In this document: one piece after another, positions 28,195 to 36,817 of the stretch
Layout: every line of letters starts with the position of its first letter
Position numbering within the stretch: position 1 is the stretch's first letter
Origin: Candidatus Methylobacter oryzae
GTDB taxonomy: Bacteria > Pseudomonadota > Gammaproteobacteria > Methylococcales > Methylomonadaceae
Reading direction: 5' to 3'
Length of the DNA: 64,000 nucleotides
Assembly: GCF_003994235.2 (NCBI RefSeq)
Contig: NZ_RYFG02000019.1
Coordinates: forward strand, 4,714 to 68,713
Made by a program: the position numbers and the translations under genes
The notes under the pieces: generated by a model
What the model was told of the DNA's origin: nothing
Databases searched by the model: none
What the model saw: only the letters and a program-made list of their open reading frames with translations

Positions 28195-28442
28195 AGCGAC
28201 TTCATTCCCGCCAGTTCTTCCAGCAATTCTTCCTTGCTGATGTCAATGACTGCCACCTCGTTCTGTTTGCAAGCGGTCATAAAATCATAAATATCCAGTC
28301 CTGCCAGTTCAGCCGCTTTAGCCAGCGTCACCCGTGCATTTTTAAACAGCCACAGCGAATAGCTCAAGCGCATGTCTTTTTCAATGTCCGCGGCGGTTTG
28401 GAAATTAACAAAATCATTCGGTAGGTTAATGGCAATTTGCAT
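28191..28442 (-). CDS. UPF0175 family protein, probable antitoxin
   Basis: An 83-residue DNA-binding antitoxin candidate. It starts MQIAINLPNDFVNFQ, then has SYSLWLFKNARVTLAKAAEL, the helix-turn-helix typical of UPF0175, and LDIYDFMTACKQNEV. The start at 28442 has a GGAAAC site; a longer frame upstream is unlikely. It overlaps the toxin gene by ATGA. It probably autoregulates the pair. Confidence 0.82.
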   Translation of the reverse strand: MQIAINLPNDFVNFQTAADIEKDMRLSYSLWLFKNARVTLAKAAELAGLDIYDFMTACKQNEVAVIDISKEELLEELAGMKSL

Positions 28443-28483
28443 GGTGTTTCCTAAACGGTTTTGGTAAAGGTGAGTTTCATAGA

Positions 28484-28651
28484 TCATTTTGCAGTCATTA
28501 AAATTGTTTTCAAGTCGAAAAAGTGAGTGCCGATAAAACGCAAACTGTATTGTTGGTTTGCCAATGTCTGCAGAATTTCAATTGAACCATGCTCAACAAT
28601 GAAACGGTGGATTTCGGTTTCTGCCGGCTGGTCATTGTATCGTTTCCACAC
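28484..28651 (-). pseudogene. 55-codon remnant truncated by element D4
   Basis: An open frame on the minus strand reads VWKRYNDQPAETEIHRFIVE and ends FFDLKTILMTAK before TGA. It looks protein-like, with balanced composition and no repeat content, and sits 41 bp before the UPF0175 gene. Its upstream border coincides with the left end of miniature element D4, and a stop codon lies just beyond in the element. It is most simply the C-terminal remainder of an unrecognised gene cut by the insertion, though a tiny gene using GTG cannot be excluded. Confidence 0.35.
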
Positions 28652-28778
28652 TGATCTTTATATACAAGTACTTACAGAACATGCCGGTATGAAGACCTTC
28701 CAGGTTTTTAAAACCTGGAAGGTCTGGCGCGCAATGTTCTCAACAGTCGCTGCCCGGCTGTCAGATGTTGCACAATAA
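28651..28778. mobile_element. Degenerate miniature element D4 with core hairpin P3
   Basis: The left end CTGATCTTTATATACAA resembles D3 (CTGATCGTTATACACAA). The centre AGACCTTCCAGGTTTTTAAA with its mirror arm (28693-28725) is an intact P hairpin. The right part CGCGCAATG...CAGATGT parallels D1. The right end is eroded, so its border is approximate. Confidence 0.6.
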
Positions 28779-28784
28779 CCAAAA

Positions 28785-29162
28785 TCAGTGCCCCAAGTCC
28801 TGCCGCACAGCTTGCTTCAGCTCGTCTTTGGCGTTTGCGTAAACATCAAATTGTCCGGGTGTCAGGACATTGCGCAAGTCGTCATCCTTTTGTTCCAAAA
28901 TGGCTTTGATGTCATGCATTTTAAAAAAGACCATGCTTGAACCTTTCAGTATGGGTTCTATTTTTTCCGCGTATTGCTGGTTGATCGCCTGAACCTTCGC
29001 AACATCATCCTGGGAGAGATTCAGCTTTGTTTTCATGAAGCGAGTTTGCGCTGCCGCTCTTGCCGTCGGCGTGGAGTTGAGCAGGTATGACATATCTTCG
29101 GCATTGGCCTTGGCAATGAACAGTAAAAAGAATAAGGCAATTGTCAGGGGGGATAGGCGCAT
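28785..29162 (-). CDS. Small exported helical protein, Spy/CpxP-like
   Basis: A 125-residue protein with a signal peptide (cleavage near AKANAED). The mature part is helical: LNLSQDDVAKVQAINQQYAE, then DDDLRNVLTPGQFDVYANAK. The LT..Q pattern recalls Spy/CpxP periplasmic chaperones and related small proteins, but similarity is only at the pattern level. GGAGAG precedes the start. It is monocistronic. Confidence 0.55.
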   Translation of the reverse strand: MRLSPLTIALFFLLFIAKANAEDMSYLLNSTPTARAAAQTRFMKTKLNLSQDDVAKVQAINQQYAEKIEPILKGSSMVFFKMHDIKAILEQKDDDLRNVLTPGQFDVYANAKDELKQAVRQDLGH

Positions 29163-29560
29163 CGTGCTCTCCGGCGTCGGTATTTAGTGAATAAAAGTTG
29201 CAGCTTGCTCTCTCAACTGCCGAGACTTTAGCAGTGTTGATCAGGAAACACATAAGTAGCAATAGTTTCCGGAAATTGATGCTGAACAAGCAGACGCAAA
29301 ATTCAAAAAACGCTGGCTTTTAATCGCCCAGCTATCCGCATAATACCCGTTCATGAAATTAAAGTTATTTAAACACAATAACTTAGGGGTGTTGAGTGCG
29401 CGATTTTTCCTTGTTCTGCAAGTCTGTCCAGATATGGCATGGAACATGCTCTAGTCATAACGACAGTATCAACTAAAGCCGGTCGAAAGTCAGCTACTCC
29501 TTTCGATTCATCCATGAACAAACAGGATCCGGCGTTTTTTTAAGCAACGGGAGATCTCGC
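29163..29560. other. Intergenic region upstream of the TonB operon
   Basis: A divergent spacer of 398 bp. It should contain the TonB-ExbBD promoter, but I see no recognisable Fur box or other operator and no gene. Confidence 0.5.
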
Positions 29561-30376
29561 ATGAATAGTCCTTTAGTGGCTTTTGATAAATTTGAATCGG
29601 CAACTCTCGCACCTGAGAGAAAAAGAGCCGATGTTGTTCCGATCAACCAGGATATTGGCCGGCTGATTGAGACTTTGTCCATTTCATCGGCTGCCGGGGC
29701 ATTGGAGAATTTCAGGCACAGCGTCGATCATCGCGACAGCAAGGCCATTGATTATTTGTTGCTGGTTGTGTTGTCGCTGTTGGTGCATTCCGCCGTTGTC
29801 GATCATTTCAAACACGCATCGGTTGAAAAAGAACAATTGGCGGAGCCGGTTAAGCCGCCGTCCAAGGTGCAGATCACCTTTGCCCGGCCGCAACCGCCGA
29901 AGCCTGCCGTGGTCCAGCCGCCTCCGCCGCCGAAAGTGGTTGCGATCAACAAGCCGCCTAAGCCCAAAGTACAGCCGAAACCGGCGCCAAAGGTTGAGCC
30001 GCCGCCAATAGTTACGCCGACGCCGACCGCGGTGCAAGCCGATGCTCCGGTCGTATCGGCGCCGCCCGCGCCGCCGAAAGTGGAAGAAAAGGTTACCGAG
30101 CCGCACGCCGGCGCCGGTTATTTGGATAACCCGCCGCCGGTTTATCCGGACGTGGCGATGGAGCGCGGCTGGGAAGGCAAGGTGCTGATGAAGGTACATG
30201 TGCTGGCGAACGGCAAACCCGACAGCGTTTCCGTCGTCAAATCCAGCGGCCAAGACGTATTGGACGCCGAAGCGGTCAGGACGGTCAAGCAATGGTCGTT
30301 TGTGCCGGCAATGCGTGGAACCACGCCGATCGACGGTTGGGTAACGGTTCCCATCTCTTTTAATTTACAAAGTTGA
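29561..30376 (+). CDS. tonB: TonB energy transducer
   Basis: A 271-residue TonB protein that carries inner-membrane energy to outer membrane receptors. A 65-residue cytoplasmic lead precedes the membrane helix (DYLLLVVLSLLVHSAVVDHF, about 63-82), which is unusually long. Then come a Pro/Lys-rich periplasmic spanner (PKPAVVQPPPPPKVV and similar, about 105-175) and the C-terminal TonB domain (PPPVYPDVAMERGWEGKVLM, SSGQDVLDAEAVRTVKQWSF). Genes for ExbB and ExbD follow at 10 bp and with overlap, forming a complete TonB system ahead of a receptor. The ribosome site is GGGAG. Confidence 0.93.
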   Translation: MNSPLVAFDKFESATLAPERKRADVVPINQDIGRLIETLSISSAAGALENFRHSVDHRDSKAIDYLLLVVLSLLVHSAVVDHFKHASVEKEQLAEPVKPPSKVQITFARPQPPKPAVVQPPPPPKVVAINKPPKPKVQPKPAPKVEPPPIVTPTPTAVQADAPVVSAPPAPPKVEEKVTEPHAGAGYLDNPPPVYPDVAMERGWEGKVLMKVHVLANGKPDSVSVVKSSGQDVLDAEAVRTVKQWSFVPAMRGTTPIDGWVTVPISFNLQS

Positions 30377-30386
30377 GGATTTATTT

Positions 30387-31286
30387 ATGACAGACACAAC
30401 ATCTGCGGCTGCGGGAATTTCCCAGGCAGCCAGCCAAACACCCGTTCCGGGTGCCGATATTGCCGGAGCGGCCAGCGGGGCTGCATCGGCCGCCGCTAAT
30501 ATAGCGCCGGCCGCCACTGATGCGGCTTCCGGCGGCCATGAAATTACTTCGGCGCTGATCGTCGACGGTACGTTATGGGTCTTGATCGCGTTTTCGGTCG
30601 CGACTTGGGCTTTGATCCTGATCAAAGGCATACAACATCTGCGGATTGCCCATCACAACCGGATCTACAGCAAGAAGTTTTGGGGCGCCCAGGATTTTCA
30701 AGCTGCTGCGGCATTGACAGACAACAAAGGGCCTGCGGCCAGGGTAGCCGATGTCGGCTTCACAACCTTGATTGAAGCCGACGGCGGCACCACGACGCAC
30801 GATCTCGAGCATACCGGCGACCGTCAGGAACTGTTGGATAGACGCCTGCGCCAGCAAATGCAAAAAGAGCGCGGCGCACTGGAAAGCGGCCTGTCTATCC
30901 TGGCGACGATCGGCAGTATCTCGCCTTTCGTCGGCTTGTTCGGCACGGTCTGGGGCATCATGGGGGCGTTGACCAACATCAGCAAAACCGGCTCGGCCAG
31001 CCTGGAAGTCGTTGCCGGCCCTATCGGCGAGGCGTTGATTGCAACCGCGGTCGGTATTGCGGTCGCGGTTCCGGCGGTGATCGGTTACAACTTTTTCATC
31101 CGCAGGAACAAGGTGATCTGGGCGGCCTTGGACGACTTCGCAATCGACTTCGTTCACCTGGCGTTGAAAACCTCGTTCCTGATTAAACGCCCGGTGACAG
31201 CACCGCGCGCCAACAGTGCCGTAGCGAAAAAGCCGGCAATTAAAGCCAGCCACGATGAGTTACAGGCGGAAGGAGTGCAAATCTAA
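30387..31286 (+). CDS. exbB: ExbB proton channel subunit (MotA/TolQ/ExbB family)
   Basis: A 299-residue inner membrane protein. An Ala-rich N-terminal segment (about 1-50) precedes the first helix (TLWVLIAFSVATWALILIKG). The other two helices fall in the family core LATIGSISPFVGLFGTVWGI and IGEALIATAVGIAVAVPAVI. The extended N-terminus is seen in many aquatic proteobacteria. Its stop codon shares a base with the exbD start. It powers the TonB at 29561. Confidence 0.93.
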   Translation: MTDTTSAAAGISQAASQTPVPGADIAGAASGAASAAANIAPAATDAASGGHEITSALIVDGTLWVLIAFSVATWALILIKGIQHLRIAHHNRIYSKKFWGAQDFQAAAALTDNKGPAARVADVGFTTLIEADGGTTTHDLEHTGDRQELLDRRLRQQMQKERGALESGLSILATIGSISPFVGLFGTVWGIMGALTNISKTGSASLEVVAGPIGEALIATAVGIAVAVPAVIGYNFFIRRNKVIWAALDDFAIDFVHLALKTSFLIKRPVTAPRANSAVAKKPAIKASHDELQAEGVQI

Positions 31287-31702
31287 TGGCTATTAGTACG
31301 AAAGACGGCGGTGGCGAAGACGATGTAATGGGCGAAATCAACGTCACGCCGTTGGTTGACGTGATGCTGGTGCTGTTGGTGGTGTTCATCGTCACCGCGC
31401 CGTTATTGACCCAAGCGGTGCATGTCAATCTGCCGAAAACCGCCGAAACCGCGCCGCCCGAGGAAAAAGAAGCCGTCTACGTCAGCGTCGATGCGAAAGG
31501 CAAAGTGTTCATCGACAAAACCGAGATTGCGCTGGAGTCTTTTGAGAAAGAACTGCTGGCGCGCAAGGCTGCCGATCCCGAAATAGCGCTTAATTTAAAC
31601 GCCGACGACGCGGTTCAATACGGCACAGTCGCCAAAGTGATGTCATCGATAGAACGGTCAGGAATTACCAAGTTAGCGGTGCTGACCGTCCCCGGCAAGT
31701 AA
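31286..31702 (+). CDS. exbD: ExbD biopolymer transport protein
   Basis: A 138-residue protein with one N-terminal helix containing the essential Asp: INVTPLVDVMLVLLVVFIV. The remainder is a small periplasmic domain ending VMSSIERSGITKLAVLTVPG. It starts on the last base of exbB (TAATG), so translation is coupled. It completes the TonB-ExbB-ExbD motor. Confidence 0.93.
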   Translation: MAISTKDGGGEDDVMGEINVTPLVDVMLVLLVVFIVTAPLLTQAVHVNLPKTAETAPPEEKEAVYVSVDAKGKVFIDKTEIALESFEKELLARKAADPEIALNLNADDAVQYGTVAKVMSSIERSGITKLAVLTVPGK

Positions 31703-31726
31703 TCAACCACAGATACAAATTTTAAA

Positions 31727-31743
31727 CCGGCCCTTCGGGCCGG
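31727..31743. promoter_or_regulatory. GC-rich hairpin between exbD and the receptor gene
   Basis: CCGGCCCTTCGGGCCGG has a 7-bp perfect stem. No T-run follows, so it is not a classical terminator; it may limit read-through or protect the upstream mRNA. Confidence 0.5.
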
Positions 31744-31802
31744 CTAGGGACGCTTTGCCTTAAAAATCAGGGCTGATCTTAATTTTTCAAAAAGGTAATC
31801 AG

Positions 31803-34523
31803 ATGAGTATTAACAGCTTAGAGCGGCGGAAAGCGGCAAGTAAGAGCCTGAAATCGCTGAAAACAAACAAGACTAAAGGCCGATCTGTAGCTGGCGAAAC
31901 AAAAGTATCCAATCGCGCTGCGCTAAACGGCGCGGCGGTGATTATTGCGGGCGCTTGCTTATTGGCGCCGGACTACGGCTTTGCGGAGGATTCCAGCGAT
32001 TTGGCCGCGGAAGTCGAGCGGCTCAGAAAGGAACTGGGAGAAACCAAGAGGGAAAACGAGCAGCTTAAACAAGCGGTTTCCAATAGCAATGCCGGAACGC
32101 CTGCTAACGCGGCAACGCAGGCCGCCCCAGCTCCGGCGGCAGCTGTTGCAGCAGCCGAGCCGCCTAAAAAAGAAGAGAAATCGTTCGTCGACGAGCCGAA
32201 AAACCTGTCGGAAGTCGTCGTGACTTCTCGCCGCAAGGAAGAAAAACTCCAGGAAGTGCCGATCCCGATTGCGGTGATCAGCGGCGAGCAGATGAAGCGC
32301 GATAATATCGTCAGCGTGTCGGATTTTGCCCGCCGCGTGCCCAACCTCGGCGTGACCGCGACCAACGCCCGCCAGACCAGTATCGCGTTGCGCGGCCTGG
32401 GCAAGAACAGCGGCAACGAGTCGATGGAGTCCAGCGTCGGCGTGATGGTCGACAACGTTTGGTCAACCTGGGTCGGGTCGACCTGGACCAACTACGCCGA
32501 CATCGATCATGTCGAAGTATTGCGCGGGCCGCAAGGTACTTTGCAAGGCAAGAACAGCAACCTGGGTTTGATCAACGTGGTCACGCAAGCGCCGTCGTTC
32601 AAGTCCGGTTATTACGTCGACGGCTTTGCCGGTAATCGCGATTCGTTGCAGGGTAAAGTTGGCGCGACCGGCACCGTGCTGCCCGGCTTGCTCGCTTACC
32701 GCGGTTCCGTTTTTATCGATAAGCGCGACGGTTTTGTTGCCAACCTCGACTCACCGATCACCACCGGCAAGTTGCAGGAGACCAACGCGTTCGGAGGACG
32801 GCTCCAGTTTTTACTGACGCCGAATGACAATGTGTCTTCACGATTGATCCTGGAGCGATCCTCAGCCACGCAAAGCATGAGCGTCAACCCGAACCTTGAC
32901 GACCCTGCGACTTTTGCCGACGGCACGTCGCGCGGTACAACCTATAGTACACGCTTGGCGCGTAACTGGTTCGACGACCTGCGCAACTCCGGGCAACCAC
33001 TCACTGTGCTGGGCGATCCGCGTAAAGTCGCCCAGGACAATAAACAAGTATCGCGGGCCGATCAGCAAAGCGTTTCCAATGAGCTCAACTGGGGGGCGCT
33101 CGGTCATAAATTTACCTCGGTTACCGCCTATAAGTATGCGCTATTCGAACCGCATCATGACGGCGACCGGTCAACGGCGGACATCATGCAGATCGGCGGC
33201 GTGACGGTAAAGAACCAGCAATGGTCGCAAGAACTCCGCTTCGCTTCGCAAGAGCCGGGCGTGATTGATTACCAGGGCGGATTATTCGCGCTACATAGCG
33301 AGGCGAATACCTTAAGCCAGAATCTGTACGGCAACGACGCCGGGGCTTTCTACGCCAGCAATGCCCAATACAACCGCTTGAATGCGACGGCGGCGGGCCG
33401 GGAAGCGTTACGGCAATCGCTACGCGGCGTCATGGATGAGGCTTACCTGAACCCGGTAACCAATAGCTTTGCAGCTTACGGACAGGTCAATTGGCACCTT
33501 ACCAAGGCCGCGACGTTAACATTAGGTTTACGCGATACCTTTGAGCATCGCGAAAACAGCGGCTATCACCGTTCTTTCGGCGGCTCGGATTTATCCGGCT
33601 TAAGCGGCCAGAACCTGACCGATGCGTTAGCGATTCGAAACAGCAGGGTCGGCGTTAATTGGAATTCCGCTACCCAAGGCTTCGACCAAAACTCGCAAAA
33701 CTGGCTGGTCAATCCCAGCTATAAAATCACCAAGGACGTGATGGCCTATTTCTCGGTGTCCGGCGGGCAAAAGTCCGGCGCAGCGCAATTCAATGCCAAT
33801 ACCGGGGCCAAGGAGAATGTCGATCCTGAAGACGTGATGGATTATGAATTAGGGCTTAAGAGTACCTGGTTCAACAAACAACTGGCCGTCAACGTGAATC
33901 TTTACAACACCGATATTAAAGGCTTCCAATCGCAGTTGTCTGTGCCCGACGAAACCAGGCCCGGCCTGTTCAGGACCACGCTCGGCAACGTGAAAGGCAT
34001 CCAACTGCGCGGCGTGGAGTTGGAGACCAGTTGGGATGCGGCCAAGGGTTTGAACCTGTTCCTGAACGGCTCGTTCAATCATGCCGTTTATACCGACTTT
34101 AAAGATGCGCCGTGTCCGCCGGAAGCCAATAACTCGGGAGCTTGCGACCAAACCGGCCTGACCTTGCCTAATGCGCCGCAGTTTACCGCTAACTACGGAC
34201 TGGACTACAAAGTGCCGCTCGGTTTCGGCAAGTTTAACGATCACGGCCTACAGTGGCATGCATTCTTGGTCGACAGTTATAAATCGGCCGCCAACTATAA
34301 CGCCAGCTTATCGTATCAAGGCAAACAAGATGCCTATCACGTTACCGATGGCGGTATCGGCATCGGCACCAAAAACGGTCAGTACAACCTGGATTTTGTG
34401 GGCAGAAATATCTTCGACACGATTTATTTGACCAATGCCGGATCATATTCCGGCACAGGTACCGCTACCGGAACTTATGGCGAAGCGCGTTATTACGGCG
34501 TGCATTTCAGGGCCAAGTTTTAA
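31803..34523 (+). CDS. TonB-dependent outer membrane receptor
   Basis: A 906-residue receptor. The first 60 residues are Lys-rich with a hydrophobic segment (LNGAAVIIAGACLLAPDYGFA), then comes a coiled coil (LAAEVERLRKELGETKRENE, about 63-92) and an Ala/Pro linker, an uncommon lead-in. The plug begins at LSEVVVTSRRKEEKLQEVPI, continues with GLGKNSGNESMESSVGVMVD and RGPQGTLQGKNSN, and the barrel ends with the C-terminal aromatic FRAKF. The plug style matches receptors often annotated for siderophores or organic substrates; the ligand cannot be read from sequence. It follows exbD by 100 bp and precedes a lactonase gene by 22 bp. Confidence 0.9.
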   Translation: MSINSLERRKAASKSLKSLKTNKTKGRSVAGETKVSNRAALNGAAVIIAGACLLAPDYGFAEDSSDLAAEVERLRKELGETKRENEQLKQAVSNSNAGTPANAATQAAPAPAAAVAAAEPPKKEEKSFVDEPKNLSEVVVTSRRKEEKLQEVPIPIAVISGEQMKRDNIVSVSDFARRVPNLGVTATNARQTSIALRGLGKNSGNESMESSVGVMVDNVWSTWVGSTWTNYADIDHVEVLRGPQGTLQGKNSNLGLINVVTQAPSFKSGYYVDGFAGNRDSLQGKVGATGTVLPGLLAYRGSVFIDKRDGFVANLDSPITTGKLQETNAFGGRLQFLLTPNDNVSSRLILERSSATQSMSVNPNLDDPATFADGTSRGTTYSTRLARNWFDDLRNSGQPLTVLGDPRKVAQDNKQVSRADQQSVSNELNWGALGHKFTSVTAYKYALFEPHHDGDRSTADIMQIGGVTVKNQQWSQELRFASQEPGVIDYQGGLFALHSEANTLSQNLYGNDAGAFYASNAQYNRLNATAAGREALRQSLRGVMDEAYLNPVTNSFAAYGQVNWHLTKAATLTLGLRDTFEHRENSGYHRSFGGSDLSGLSGQNLTDALAIRNSRVGVNWNSATQGFDQNSQNWLVNPSYKITKDVMAYFSVSGGQKSGAAQFNANTGAKENVDPEDVMDYELGLKSTWFNKQLAVNVNLYNTDIKGFQSQLSVPDETRPGLFRTTLGNVKGIQLRGVELETSWDAAKGLNLFLNGSFNHAVYTDFKDAPCPPEANNSGACDQTGLTLPNAPQFTANYGLDYKVPLGFGKFNDHGLQWHAFLVDSYKSAANYNASLSYQGKQDAYHVTDGGIGIGTKNGQYNLDFVGRNIFDTIYLTNAGSYSGTGTATGTYGEARYYGVHFRAKF

Positions 34524-34545
34524 CTGAATTTTATTGGAGAACACC

Positions 34546-35514
34546 ATGTCATCTAGCATTTCACATCGCAAACTATTTTCCGCGCTGGGCGCATTAGCCT
34601 TCGCCGCGTCGGTCCAGGCCGCGGACGATCCGGTCACGCCGGCCATTCCGGGCGTAGCGGCCGGCGGCGTAATCATCGAACTGATCAAGGACGGTTTCAA
34701 AGGCACCGAAGGACCTATCGGTTATACGGACGGCAGCCTGCTGTTTACCGAAACCAACGACAACCGGATTACCCGTATTGCACCGGATAACACCGTTTCA
34801 ACGTTCCTGGAAAACTCCAACGGCGCTAACGGCCTGGCCTTGAACGCCAACGGCGAGCTTATCGCCGTGCAAACGCTGAAACCGCAGGTCGGCATCGTCT
34901 ATCCGGCCGACAAGCAAAAAACCTTCGCCGAGAATTTCGAAGGCGTTGGCTTTCAACGGCCTAACGATGTTGTGTTGCATAAGAGCGGCGCGATTTACTT
35001 TACCGACAGCGGCACCCGTCCGACCAAGGAAAATCCCAATCCGCCGCCATCGCATCCGGGTGTTTTTTATATTTCGCCAACCGGGGAATTGAAACGCCTG
35101 GTTAACGATATTGAACGGCCTAACGGTATCCAGTTGAATAAAGACGAGACCGTGCTGTATGTGGCCAATACGCTGGGCGAGAACATTTTGGCTTATGACA
35201 TTGCCGCAGACGGCTCGATCTCGAACCGGCGCAACTTCGCCAAGCTGGATGGCTGGAAACAGGATGAAAACGGCTGGTCCAGCGGCGCGGACGGTCTGGC
35301 GATAGACGATAGCGACAGGCTGTATGTCGCATCGAATGCCGGGATTGAAGTTTTTAGCCCGAAAGGTGAAGCGTTAGGCGTGATCGTGTTGCCTAAGAAA
35401 CCGCAGAACATCGCGTTTGCCGGCACCGACAAAAAGACGTTGTTCGCGGTAGGGCGCGGTGCGGCTTACAAAATACCGTTGCTTGCCCAAGGCTACAAAG
35501 GGCGGGCGAAATAG
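34546..35514 (+). CDS. Exported SMP-30/gluconolactonase-like protein
   Basis: A 322-residue six-bladed propeller with a signal peptide (cleavage near VQAADD). SMP-30 family marks are EGPIGYTDGSLLFTE (metal Glu), NGANGLALNANGELI, RPNDVVLHKSGAIYFTDSGT (Asn/Asp metal ligands), RPNGIQLNKDETVLYVANT and GADGLAIDDSDRLYVAS. These calcium- or zinc-binding enzymes open lactones. The ATG at 34546 has a TTGGAG site. The stop is followed by repeat P4 and a hydrolase gene that also acts on lactone-type substrates, which suggests a shared pathway. Confidence 0.87.
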   Translation: MSSSISHRKLFSALGALAFAASVQAADDPVTPAIPGVAAGGVIIELIKDGFKGTEGPIGYTDGSLLFTETNDNRITRIAPDNTVSTFLENSNGANGLALNANGELIAVQTLKPQVGIVYPADKQKTFAENFEGVGFQRPNDVVLHKSGAIYFTDSGTRPTKENPNPPPSHPGVFYISPTGELKRLVNDIERPNGIQLNKDETVLYVANTLGENILAYDIAADGSISNRRNFAKLDGWKQDENGWSSGADGLAIDDSDRLYVASNAGIEVFSPKGEALGVIVLPKKPQNIAFAGTDKKTLFAVGRGAAYKIPLLAQGYKGRAK

Positions 35515-35519
35515 GATAC

Positions 35520-35552
35520 AGACCTTCCAGGTTTTCAAAACCTGGAAGGTCT
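35520..35552. repeat. Core hairpin repeat P4
   Basis: AGACCTTCCAGGTTTTC is followed by its mirror AAAACCTGGAAGGTCT, a perfect 16-bp stem. It starts 6 bp after the lactonase stop codon and may act as a terminator or mRNA stabiliser. Confidence 0.8.
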
Positions 35553-35617
35553 AGCTTGCACTCGTTTCTACGCACACGTGGCAACGATGGTTTAACGAGG
35601 ACAATGAGGCAAAAACC

Positions 35618-36508
35618 ATGACACGCAAAACAGCAAAAGACTTCGATCCCGAAGTTCTGAAACTCTTCGATAAATACGTTCACGGCGACATATCGCGCCG
35701 CGGCTTTTTGGCTTCGGCCGCAAAATTTACATTGCTCGGCCTGACTGCCGAAGGCTTGCTCGAAGCCTTGAATCCGCGTTTTGCCCAAGCCCAGCAAATC
35801 GCGCCGACCGACACCCGGTTGACGGCGCAATACGTCGAATATCCCTCGCCTTCCGGTTACGGCAAGATTCGCGGCTACCTGGTTAAACCCGCGCAATTTA
35901 CCGGCAAATTGCCGACCGTGCTGGTCGTGCATGAAAACCGGGGCCTGAATCCGCATATTGAAGACATTGCCCGGCGCATCGCGCTGGATAATTTCATCGC
36001 GTTCGCACCCGATGCGCTGTTCCCGCTGGGCGGCTATCCGGGCGACGAGGACAAAGCGCGCGAACTGTTCAAAACGCTCGATCAAACCAAAACCCGCGCC
36101 GACTTTATCGCCGCGGCCGACGTGCTGAAGAACCTGCCGGAAGGCAACGGCAAAGTCGGCGTCGTCGGTTTTTGCTACGGCGGCGGTATCGCCAATTACC
36201 TGGCGACGCAACTTCCCGGTTTGGCCGCTGCGGTACCGTTCTACGGCAGCCAGCCGACAGCGGAAGAGACCGCAAAAATCAAAGCGCCGCTGTTGCTGCA
36301 TTACGCCTCGGAGGATGAACGTATTAACGCGGGCTGGCCTGCTTACGAGAGCGCTTTAAAAGCTTCGGGCATTAACTACGAAGCTTACGTTTATCCGGGC
36401 GTACAGCACGGTTTTAACAACGATACCACGCCGCGTTACGACGAGGCGGCGGCAAAGTTGGCATGGCAGCGCACGATAGCTTTTTTCAACCGGCATTTGC
36501 GTAGCTAG
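35618..36508 (+). CDS. Dienelactone hydrolase family protein with Tat-type leader
   Basis: A 296-residue alpha/beta hydrolase. The N-terminal part contains SRRGFLASAAKFTLLGL, a twin-arginine leader set about 25 residues in, cut near AQAQQ. The catalytic triad of carboxymethylenebutenolidases is visible: Cys186 in GFCYGGG, an Asp in SEDERI, and a His in VQHGFN. The early motif VHENRGLNPHIEDIARR is also typical. It would open lactones or esters in the periplasm. Its place behind a lactonase and a TonB receptor suggests one catabolic function. The ribosome site is GAGG. Confidence 0.88.
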   Translation: MTRKTAKDFDPEVLKLFDKYVHGDISRRGFLASAAKFTLLGLTAEGLLEALNPRFAQAQQIAPTDTRLTAQYVEYPSPSGYGKIRGYLVKPAQFTGKLPTVLVVHENRGLNPHIEDIARRIALDNFIAFAPDALFPLGGYPGDEDKARELFKTLDQTKTRADFIAAADVLKNLPEGNGKVGVVGFCYGGGIANYLATQLPGLAAAVPFYGSQPTAEETAKIKAPLLLHYASEDERINAGWPAYESALKASGINYEAYVYPGVQHGFNNDTTPRYDEAAAKLAWQRTIAFFNRHLRS

Positions 36509-36711
36509 TAGCTATTGCCGTAGGGCGTGCCGTGCGGCAAAAAATAAGGAGATAGCAACGGACTCTGCAATCTCAACAAGGAAGCGAATTAACCGGCTAA
36601 AGCAACGCCGGGCGGCGGCGTCGGCGTGATCAAGTCCAGTGTGTTGGAGCCGGCAAAACCGGCAGGCGTTGCGGTCGCAATTCTCCGATTCGCTATTGAA
36701 GGACCGCTTTC

Positions 36712-36746
36712 GGCAGGAATGACAGGGATTAATTTCCTGCCTTTTT
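36712..36746 (+). terminator. Rho-independent terminator
   Basis: GGCAGGAA (36712-36719) and TTCCTGCC (36734-36741) form an 8-bp stem followed by five T residues. It lies about 200 bp after the hydrolase stop and closes the 309-bp gap before the cytochrome b gene. A smaller hairpin GCCGGCAAAACCGGC lies at 36649-36663. Nothing else is visible in this gap. Confidence 0.6.
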
Positions 36747-36817
36747 AAGATTTTTAGGCTACCCGGAGCGCGATTGCATAAGTAATCAAATCCGGTACTC
36801 ATAACGGGGGAACCAAC

